Below, piece after piece: positions 1 to 4,681 of a stretch of DNA of 5,135 bases. The stretch lies in NCBI GenBank assembly GCA_017618515.1, contig JAFZUB010000048.1:1-5135 (forward strand), written 5' to 3'. The DNA is from Bacteroidaceae bacterium (GTDB taxonomy: Bacteria; Bacteroidota; Bacteroidia; Bacteroidales; Bacteroidaceae). The notes below the pieces were generated by a model. It made no database searches. It had not been told where the DNA came from and saw only the letters and a program-made list of their open reading frames with translations. The position numbers and the translations under genes were made by a program. Positions within the stretch are counted from its first letter, which is position 1; each line of letters opens with the position of its first letter.

Positions 1-626
1 GAATTAATTAATGTATTTGTTTTTTCATCTAATTTGTAATGGCCACATATCGTGTCCCATTGCGCATAAAGCGTGACGTCAGATGTGAAAACGACTCTTT
101 GTTGGTCAGCGTATGCCGTGCCACTACCGTCAGCAGCGGTGTTCCAGCCGATAAAGTCGAACCCGCTACGAGAGTATGTACACGGATACAGTATGGTAAC
201 TTGCCCCCCATTAATCGACTTTCTTATCGGTATTGCAGGTATTCCATTTTTTGTGGCGCCGTTAGGGTCGTATTCTATGTAGTATTTGATGGTATCATCT
301 GTTCCACTACTTTGTTTCCATTGAGCATATAGAACAATATTGTGTGTCGCTGTTATTGTCTGTCCATCAGCATAGGAAGTGCCAGTGCCGTCTTTTTCTG
401 TGTTCCAACCATCGAAGTCATAGCCATCACGCGTGTACGTATTCAGCATAAGTGCCTGCGGCGTATTCGCACTGAAAACCTGGCGGACGGGCAGCCCCAT
501 ACTTTGGCCGCCGTTAGGGTTGAAGAGCACAAAGTAATCCGCCAAGGCCGCGGTGGTAGTAATGACCGCGAGCAGCAGCGTCATGGCCGCCCGCCTCCAG
601 AATGTGTTATTGGCAAAGTTTTTCAT
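1..626 (-). CDS. Secreted InlB B-repeat (Listeria-Bacteroides repeat) protein, 3'-truncated by the window edge
   Basis: The frame is open from ATG at 626 to the left edge, giving 208 visible residues with no stop. Residues 1-29 (MKNFANNTFWRRAAMTLLLA, then VITTTAALA) form a Sec-type signal peptide with a basic start, a hydrophobic core and an ALA-D cleavage site. Two Listeria-Bacteroides repeat (Flg_new/InlB B-repeat) units follow. Unit 1 is about residues 31-103 (FNPNGG, GYDFDGWNTEKDGTGTSYAD, VLYAQW); unit 2 is about 115-190 (YDPNGA, GFDFIGWNTAADGSGTAYAD, TLYAQW). In this family such units are beta-grasp-like modules of exported or surface proteins, usually repeated and followed by other domains, so the missing C-terminus probably decides function and anchoring. 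A Bacteroidetes-type promoter lies 44 bp upstream, which supports this start and separate transcription. No Shine-Dalgarno site is visible. Partner or ligand cannot be inferred. Identity as a repeat protein is firm; the role is unknown. Confidence 0.85.
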   Translation of the reverse strand, partial: MKNFANNTFWRRAAMTLLLAVITTTAALADYFVLFNPNGGQSMGLPVRQVFSANTPQALMLNTYTRDGYDFDGWNTEKDGTGTSYADGQTITATHNIVLYAQWKQSSGTDDTIKYYIEYDPNGATKNGIPAIPIRKSINGGQVTILYPCTYSRSGFDFIGWNTAADGSGTAYADQQRVVFTSDVTLYAQWDTICGHYKLDEKTNTLIN

Positions 627-669
627 ATCGGTAGTGTTTTTGTTGTTTTGCTTAATCGTTATTTCAGTG

Positions 670-700
670 CAAAAGTAAACAAAATGTTCGTATTGACAAG
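670..700 (-). promoter_or_regulatory. Bacteroidetes-type sigma promoter for the InlB-repeat gene
   Basis: On the minus strand CTTG (700-697) is followed after 19 bp by TACTTTTG (677-670). This matches the Bacteroides vegetative consensus of a -33 TTTG/TTG box and a -7 TAnnTTTG box. The next two bases give TTTTGCA, a common extension of this box in the phylum. Transcription would start near 662-668, leaving a leader of about 40 nt before ATG at 626. The leader is A-rich (AAGCAAAACAACAAAAACAC) with no G-rich ribosome site, which is normal in this phylum. Confidence 0.65.
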
Positions 701-707
701 AAATCCA

Positions 708-731
708 CCCTGTTTTTCATTTAAAACAGGG
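708..731. repeat. Perfect 9-bp inverted repeat just upstream of the -33 box
   Basis: CCCTGTTTT (708-716) pairs perfectly with AAAACAGGG (723-731) across a 6-nt loop. Two further C-G pairs (705-706 with 733-734) lie beyond one mismatch. It ends 8 bp from the -33 box of the downstream promoter and begins about 100 bp after the esterase stop. The A/T pairs are next to the loop and the G/C pairs outside, and no T-run follows on either strand, so it does not look like a standard intrinsic terminator. A dimeric regulator's operator or a terminator of unusual form are both possible. Confidence 0.5.
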
Positions 732-763
732 CGGACTCGCTAAACTTTAATTACTTATATCAT

Positions 764-828
764 ACCCCCTCCCCGCAAGCGGGACTCACCCTATCTTAGA
801 GGGAGAGGCTGAGAGTAACCGCTAACCA
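764..828. repeat. C/G-rich intergenic repeat with short hairpin after the esterase stop
   Basis: The stretch contains CCCGC-AA-GCGGG (772-783), then CTCACCCTATCTTAGAGGGA (785-804) and two GGTTAGC/GGTTACT-like 7-mers on the minus strand next to the esterase stop. The strand asymmetry (C runs, then GA runs) and the small palindrome resemble dispersed intergenic repeats common in Bacteroidales genomes; that resemblance is from memory and was not searched. No T-run follows, so a terminator role is uncertain. The 206-bp gap around it (627-832) otherwise holds only the inverted repeat and the promoter. Confidence 0.4.
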
Positions 829-832
829 TTGA

Positions 833-2923
833 TTACCAATCGTCGGTGCGGAAGGGGCCTACGGGCAGACCGGACTTTGTCTTGAGATTGCACTCGGGAT
901 TGTCGGCCCAGGCATAGCGCACAGCGATGGGGTAAGACACCTCGGGACACTCCACTACGATGCGACTCATGAAACGCTCACCCTCTGTATGCGCCTTGGC
1001 CACATGCCACTTATGGTCGGGGCCCGCCATGATGAATCCCTTGATATCGTCGTTGTCCTCCAGAGCATCGCTGCCCCACACGGGACGGAAGCTCAGCAGG
1101 GCACGACCGCCCTCCACTCGCATCTGGTAGAACTCGGGGGCTGCGCACGGCAACTCCTTGCCGTAGGTGCGATTGAGTGCCAACAGCGCCAGACGGCGAC
1201 CTACCTCCTGCTTGTTTCTGGGATGGATGTCGTTGGCCTCACCTATGTCGATATTCACTGCCATACCCACACCGTCGAGCTGCAACGCCTTGCGCTGTGC
1301 CTCACGGAGGGCTGCCCATTCCGACTCGGGCTGCACGTCCTTGCGGGCAAGGTAGTTGGCTATCTGGACGAAGTAGAAAGGAAGCACCTTGCTGTCCTGC
1401 ATACCGAAGAAGCCACGGCGGCGCTCACCCTGCTGCGGTGAGGGCTTGGGATAGGGCGTCACCTTGGCATTGCGGTTGAAACGCTCCTGCCAGTCGAGGA
1501 TGAGGGTCTCAAACAGGCTCTCATACTGGGTGGCACGACCTACGTTGGAACAGCCCTGATACCACAGGAAACCACGGATGGGCATATCGAGGAAGGGCGA
1601 CACCATAGAGTTGTATAGATTGCTGGGGAACCACGGGTCGCCAGGACCGCGGGGCTCCTCCTCCCTGTTGCTGCGGATTTCATTGGCGGACATGCTCTTC
1701 TGGTAGCTCCACTCGCCCGCCAGCGACAGCTCCGCTGCGCCGTTCTGCACCTTCAGTGTCTCGGCCTGTCCCGAGATGCCGCCCTCGCCACTGGCGTCGT
1801 AAACACGCACGGTGACCACATTGCGGCCTGCCTTAACCAGGCGCCCGGGGATGGTGTAGAGACGCTTCTTGTTCCACCCATCGGTGGCTCCCACAAACTC
1901 TCCGTTCCAATAGGTCACATCGCTGTCATCCACCTCGCCAAGTGAGAGCTTGAGGTCTTTCCCCGCCCAGTCGGCGGGTATGTCGATGGTGCGGCGGAAC
2001 CATACCAGGCCGTCCCAGTTGGTCAGCTCTGTCTTGCTCCAGCGGGCGGGCTGGCTCATCCGCTGCCACTGGCTGTCATCGAAATCGACGGCAGCCCACA
2101 CGGCACGACCGTAATCGGCATCCACCAGTCCCTTATCGTCGCCAAAGACGCGCTTCTGCCATGCGGCATGCTCTTCCTGGAAGACTTGCTCCAGCTTGGC
2201 GTCATCGTAGTCGGTTGCCTCTATTCGCTTGAGATAGTCCTCGAAGCCTGTCACGCCGCGCAGCTTATCGTGGCTGACCCAGCTCTCGGCAGGGGTGCCG
2301 CCCCACGAGCTGTTGACTACGCCCACAGCGACGCCCAGCTTGTCGGACACCTCGCGGGCAAAGAAATAGGCGGCGGCGGAGAAGCCCTCTGCCATGTCGG
2401 GGGCACTGACTGCCCACCCCTTGGTGTGGCCATACGGCACCTCGGTCTGCGGAGTATGGGCCACCACGCGGTCCACCTGAAAGAGGCGCACCATCGGATG
2501 ATTGGCGTTAGCCACCTCCTGCTCCCAGTTCTGCACCGAGGCCCAGTTGCTGTGGAGGGGCATCTGCATATTGGACTGTCCGCTACAGAACCATACCTCG
2601 CCAGCCATGACGTTGGAAAGGACTAGGGGCTGACCGTCGTCGAACGTAAGGGTGTAGGGGCCGCCAGCTCTGGGCACACGGAGGTCGAAGTCAAAGGCTC
2701 CCGTCTGCTTGTCGGCCTGCACCTTGGTGGTCAGGTTGTCCCACGACGCGGTTATTTTCACTGTGGCTCCCTTCTTGGCCGTGGCCTTGAGGTGCACTAC
2801 GGTCTGCTGCTGCAGCACCATGTTGGAGGTCATCCAGCCTGGCAACACAACGGAGGCGCTGACCGCTAAGGTCAGAGAAGAGATAATAGATAATAGAGAA
2901 TAGAGGAAAATGGACTTTTTCAT
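833..2923 (-). CDS. Sialate O-acetylesterase family protein (SASA), exported
   Basis: This 696-aa protein starts with a signal peptide (MKKSIFLYSLLSIISSLTLA, cleaved near VSA-S), so it should act in the periplasm or on the outer surface. Family members are serine esterases that remove O-acetyl groups from sialic acids or other glycans. The nucleophile block is CSGQSNM with Ser117; GVVNSSWGGTPAESW is about 201-215; the WYQG block is 454-457; and the DIHP motif near the end supplies the probable catalytic Asp565/His567. Between the two halves, about residues 295-395, lies a jelly-roll carbohydrate-binding-like insert (VWFRRTIDIPADW, WNGEFVG), common in this family. It ends in the usual GLPVGPFRTDDW. 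An atypical stretch of about 28 residues (485-512, PKPSPQQGERRRG) interrupts the normal DWxxRF to LPFYFVQIANY junction and seems repeat-derived. The block usually written WYQGESN reads WYQGCSN. Family assignment is firm; sialic acid as the actual substrate is not shown. Confidence 0.92.
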   Translation of the reverse strand: MKKSIFLYSLLSIISSLTLAVSASVVLPGWMTSNMVLQQQTVVHLKATAKKGATVKITASWDNLTTKVQADKQTGAFDFDLRVPRAGGPYTLTFDDGQPLVLSNVMAGEVWFCSGQSNMQMPLHSNWASVQNWEQEVANANHPMVRLFQVDRVVAHTPQTEVPYGHTKGWAVSAPDMAEGFSAAAYFFAREVSDKLGVAVGVVNSSWGGTPAESWVSHDKLRGVTGFEDYLKRIEATDYDDAKLEQVFQEEHAAWQKRVFGDDKGLVDADYGRAVWAAVDFDDSQWQRMSQPARWSKTELTNWDGLVWFRRTIDIPADWAGKDLKLSLGEVDDSDVTYWNGEFVGATDGWNKKRLYTIPGRLVKAGRNVVTVRVYDASGEGGISGQAETLKVQNGAAELSLAGEWSYQKSMSANEIRSNREEEPRGPGDPWFPSNLYNSMVSPFLDMPIRGFLWYQGCSNVGRATQYESLFETLILDWQERFNRNAKVTPYPKPSPQQGERRRGFFGMQDSKVLPFYFVQIANYLARKDVQPESEWAALREAQRKALQLDGVGMAVNIDIGEANDIHPRNKQEVGRRLALLALNRTYGKELPCAAPEFYQMRVEGGRALLSFRPVWGSDALEDNDDIKGFIMAGPDHKWHVAKAHTEGERFMSRIVVECPEVSYPIAVRYAWADNPECNLKTKSGLPVGPFRTDDW
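1412..1459. repeat. Palindrome-bearing repeat inside the esterase gene
   Basis: CTCACC (1424-1429) pairs with GGTGAG (1437-1442) over a 7-nt loop, flanked by GCGGCG and GGGCTTGGG. Read in the coding direction it gives PYPKPSPQQGERRRG, a Pro/Gln/Gly/Arg-rich peptide unlike the rest of the protein. It sits where SASA proteins normally run straight from the DWxxRW helix to PFYFVQIA. Peptides of the PSPQ-GE type are typical products of small G/C-rich palindromic repeats read in frame. The repeat borders are approximate. Confidence 0.5.
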
Positions 2924-2986
2924 AACCTGACTTTATTTGACGATTTAATTAATTTACGATTTATTTTTTAACAAAAACCGAAATCA

Positions 2987-3016
2987 CAAGTGTAAGATGT
3001 TTTTATTATTGTCAAG
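2987..3016 (-). promoter_or_regulatory. Possible promoter for the esterase gene
   Basis: On the minus strand CTTG (3016-3013) is followed after 18 bp by TACACTTG (2994-2987), one base off TAnnTTTG and with spacing one base short of the usual 19-21. The leader to ATG at 2923 would be about 58 nt and A/T-rich. The -33 part falls at the end of the heptamer array, so the repeat may supply part of the promoter. This is weaker than the promoter of the InlB-repeat gene. Confidence 0.3.
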
Positions 3017-3075
3017 AGTCTAGAGCCAAGAGTCAAGAGATGGCTGATGGCTGAAGTCTGATGTAAGATGTTTTT
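2991..3075. repeat. 14-bp direct repeats bracketing the intergenic heptamer array
   Basis: TGTAAGATGTTTTT occurs at 2991-3004 and again at 3062-3075, start to start 71 bp. The copies enclose nearly all of the degenerate 7-nt array; the second overlaps its last unit. This could be a duplication made when the array was inserted, or an old slippage product. There is no transposase gene and there are no terminal inverted repeats. Confidence 0.6.
3008..3070. repeat. Degenerate 7-nt tandem array between purA and the esterase
   Basis: Nine consecutive 7-mers can be read in register. On the minus strand from 3070 they are CATCTTA, CATCAGA, CTTCAGC, CATCAGC, CATCTCT, TGACTCT, TGGCTCT, AGACTCT and TGACAAT. 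Neighbouring units differ by one to four bases, so the unit drifts from a CATCAGC type to a TGACTCT type. AGAGTCA, one of the plus-strand units, also occurs as coding-strand AAGAGTCAA at the edge of the array inside purA. No coding capacity is evident here. Confidence 0.65.
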
Positions 3076-3089
3076 TCGTTTTCGTTTCC

Positions 3090-3155
3090 TTTTCCCCCTC
3101 CTTTTCCCCCTCCTCTAGGAGGGGCTAGGGGTGGTCTCGGGGCTAGGGGTGGTCT
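3090..3155. repeat. Pyrimidine/purine-rich tandem duplications with an 8-bp palindrome downstream of purA
   Basis: TTTTCCCCCTCC is duplicated exactly (3090-3101, 3102-3113). CCCCTCCT pairs with AGGAGGGG (3107-3114 with 3117-3124). GGGGCTAGGGGTGGTCT then occurs twice with an 18-nt period (3121-3137, 3139-3155). The palindrome lies about 40 bp past the purA stop on the transcribed strand, but AAAAGG follows it rather than a T-run, so a simple terminator is not supported. It looks like a dispersed intergenic repeat of the Bacteroidales type; copy number in the genome is unknown from here. Confidence 0.6.
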
Positions 3156-3164
3156 TTTTCGTTA

Positions 3165-4586
3165 TTAATTCCTAACTATGGTGGCATTGCGGTCGGGCCC
3201 TACACTGACGATGGTGATGGGCACTCCGATATAGCGCTCGATGAAGGCGATATAGTCCTTCAGCGTCTGAGGCAGCTGCTCGTAGCTAGTCATCTGCGTA
3301 AGGTCGGTCTGCCAACCGAGGAGTTCCTCATAGACGGCCTCACAACTGCTGAGGTCGTAGGGAACGGTGTCTATGATTGACCATTGACCATTGACCATTG
3401 AGGATTGAGCATTGAGCATTGACACTTCGTTCTCGAACTTGCTTGCAAGATTTGCACCGGCTTCGCCGACAGCAAATGCAAGTTCTCGCGACTGCTGCGC
3501 AGTTGAGGATTGAGCATTGAGCATTGAGGATTGACTCTTGACCTTGTATGCGGTGCACACCTTGATGGTGGGGAACTCGCTGAGCACATCGCTCTTCATC
3601 ATGATGAGCTGGGTGACTCCGTTGACCTGCACAGCATACTTCAGCGCTACAAGGTCGAGCCAGCCGCAGCGACGGTTGCGTCCCGTGACGGCACCGTACT
3701 CGTGGCCCAGCTCACGGATGCGGTCACCGGTGGCGTCGAACAGCTCCACGGGGAAGGGGCCTGAGCCTACACGGGTGCTGTAGGCCTTGAAGATGCCAAA
3801 GACATCGGCTATCTTGGAAGGCGCCACTCCGAGGCCGGTGCACACACCGCCGGTGGTGGTGGAAGACGATGACACCATGGGATAGGTGCCGTGGTCGAGG
3901 TCGAGCATGGTGCCCTGAGCGCCTTCGGCGAGGACGCTCTTGCCTTCGGCAAGGAGCTGGTTTATCTCGTTCTCGCTGTCGGTGAGCGGATACTGCTTCA
4001 TATACTCCACTCCCTCGAGCCAGAGGCGCTCCTCCTCGGTGATATCGTACTCGTAGCCGAGGCGGCGCAGTATCTGCTCGTGGCGCTCCTTGGCAGCGGC
4101 ATATTTCTCGGCGAAGTTGTCGAGGATATCGCCCACACGCAGTCCGGTGCGCGCGGCCTTGTCGCTATAGGTGGGGCCGATGCCCTTGCCCGTGGTGCCT
4201 ATCTTGTTCTTGCCCTTGGCTGCCTCGTAGGCACGGTCGAGGGCGCGGTGGGTAGGCAGTATGAGGTGGGCACGCTTGGAGATGTGGAGCTTGCTCTTCA
4301 CATCATAGCCCGCTGCCTCCAGCTCGCGAGCCTCCGCCATGAAGAGGTCGGGGGCGATGACGCAGCCGTTGCCGATAATGTTGAGGGTGTGCTCTCCGAA
4401 GATGCCGGAGGGGATGGAGCGCAACACAAACTTCTTGCCATCGAAGATGATGGTGTGGCCGGCATTGGGGCCACCGGCGAAGCGTGCCACTACATCATAT
4501 TGTGGGGTGAAATAATCTACTACTTTTCCTTTGCCTTCGTCGCCGAAGACTACGCCCAAGAGGGCATCTACTTTTCCTTTGGTCAT
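3165..4586 (-). CDS. purA: Adenylosuccinate synthase with a repeat-encoded internal insertion
   Basis: PurA joins IMP and aspartate using GTP to make adenylosuccinate, the first committed step from IMP to AMP, in the cytoplasm. Visible family motifs in order: GDEGKGK (15-21) with catalytic Asp16, GGPNAGHT (38-45) with His44, GTTGKGIGPTYSDK (130-143), EGAQGTMLD (221-229), STRVGSGPFP (270-279), VTGRNRRCGWLD (300-311), the guanine-specifying KSDVL (331-335) and SVGPDR (461-466). At 473 aa it exceeds the usual 420-430. The excess, about 350-403 (SQSSMLNAQSS ... SMVNGQWS), lies between KVCTAYKV and DTVPYDL, in the turn of a beta-hairpin, and comes from heptamer repeats plus a palindrome. Core residues around it are intact, so the enzyme is probably active. 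Odd: GxQWGDEG reads GVVFGDEG, and the usual SSN-T reads SSS-T (Ser242). The upstream gene ends 66 bp before the start; no strong Shine-Dalgarno site. ATG at 4586 gives the normal N-terminus. Confidence 0.97.
   Translation of the reverse strand: MTKGKVDALLGVVFGDEGKGKVVDYFTPQYDVVARFAGGPNAGHTIIFDGKKFVLRSIPSGIFGEHTLNIIGNGCVIAPDLFMAEARELEAAGYDVKSKLHISKRAHLILPTHRALDRAYEAAKGKNKIGTTGKGIGPTYSDKAARTGLRVGDILDNFAEKYAAAKERHEQILRRLGYEYDITEEERLWLEGVEYMKQYPLTDSENEINQLLAEGKSVLAEGAQGTMLDLDHGTYPMVSSSSTTTGGVCTGLGVAPSKIADVFGIFKAYSTRVGSGPFPVELFDATGDRIRELGHEYGAVTGRNRRCGWLDLVALKYAVQVNGVTQLIMMKSDVLSEFPTIKVCTAYKVKSQSSMLNAQSSTAQQSRELAFAVGEAGANLASKFENEVSMLNAQSSMVNGQWSIIDTVPYDLSSCEAVYEELLGWQTDLTQMTSYEQLPQTLKDYIAFIERYIGVPITIVSVGPDRNATIVRN
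3374..3422 (-). repeat. Heptamer array B inside purA (7 units)
   Basis: On the plus strand the units are TGATTGA, CCATTGA three times, GGATTGA and GCATTGA twice, in perfect 7-nt register. On the coding strand this is TCAATGC/TCAATCC/TCAATGG, read as SMLNAQS then SMVNGQW. Three units equal 21 nt, so the peptide repeats every 7 residues. It joins directly to DTVPYDL of normal PurA. Confidence 0.9.
3435..3503. repeat. Nested palindromic element between the two purA heptamer arrays
   Basis: Outer arms GAACTTGC (3435-3442) and GCAAGTTC (3478-3485) pair perfectly. Inside them ATTTGC (3450-3455) pairs with GCAAAT (3472-3477), and CGGC (3458-3461) with GCCG (3465-3468) over a TTC loop. The 7 nt TTGCAAG form a one-sided bulge. 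A second hairpin, ACTGC-TGC-GCAGT, follows at 3491-3503. In purA the element is read as AQQSRELAFAVGEAGANLAS then KFENEV. It would fold strongly in mRNA or single-stranded DNA. Confidence 0.75.
3500..3541 (-). repeat. Heptamer array A inside purA (4 clear units plus 2 degenerate)
   Basis: Plus-strand units are CAGTTGA (degenerate), GGATTGA, GCATTGA, GCATTGA, GGATTGA and CTCTTGA (degenerate). On the coding strand they read SQSSMLNAQSS. The array has the same unit and orientation as array B and sits on the other side of the palindrome. It joins directly to KVCTAYKV of normal PurA. The degenerate CTCTTGA unit matches the AGAGTCA-type units of the intergenic array at 3008-3070. Confidence 0.85.
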
Positions 4587-4597
4587 GATGATAATTA

Positions 4598-4681
4598 GAA
4601 GTTAAAGAAGTTATCGCGGCTTTGCCGCTCGAAGTTAAAGAAGTTAGCGAAGTTATCGCTTGCTGAGCAAGCTCGAAGTTA
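4598..4681. repeat. GAAGTTA repeats with two G/C hairpins spanning the gap before purA
   Basis: Six exact GAAGTTA copies (starts 4598, 4607, 4631, 4640, 4649, 4675) are spaced by 9, 24, 9, 9 and 26 nt. Two hairpins sit between them: GCGGC-TTT-GCCGC (4616-4628) and GCTTGC-TGA-GCAAGC (4658-4672). Each is flanked by TCG on the left and TCGAAGTTA on the right, so the two are versions of one unit with different but still paired arms. The element fills the gap before purA and extends into the 3' end of the upstream gene, including its stop codon. The first hairpin might affect the leader of purA or end some transcripts, but it has no T-run. Confidence 0.75.

Noticed and set aside
199..215. Possible frameshift at the six-C run in the InlB-repeat gene
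   Set aside because: A first reading seemed to shift frame here, but counting exactly six C keeps one frame through both repeats with all 208 codons open.
39..743. Plus-strand frames at 39-332 and 342-743, and a minus-strand 60-codon frame at 29-211
   Set aside because: They overlap the InlB-repeat gene in other frames; only the 626-1 minus frame gives a signal peptide and two matching repeats.
989..2626. Plus-strand open frames at 989-1441 and 2168-2626
   Set aside because: Both lie wholly opposite the esterase gene, show no family motifs and are shadows of its G/C-rich codons.
3107..3124. Intrinsic terminator for purA at the CCCCTCCT/AGGAGGGG palindrome
   Set aside because: The loop is only 2-4 nt and AAAAGG, not a T-run, follows on the transcribed strand. 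It may still stop transcription, but the sequence does not show it.
3374..3541. CRISPR-like array in purA
   Set aside because: Units are 7 nt with no spacers, they are translated as part of PurA, and no cas genes are present.
3891..4598. 235-codon open frame on the plus strand opposite purA
   Set aside because: It mirrors the purA codons on the opposite strand, has Ala/Val/Leu/Glu-rich composition typical of an antisense shadow and shows no recognisable motif; purA is certain on the minus strand.
4598..4681. Riboswitch or leader regulating purA
   Set aside because: The region is explained by GAAGTTA repeats and two short hairpins, part of it lies inside the upstream gene, and no purine riboswitch core is recognisable.
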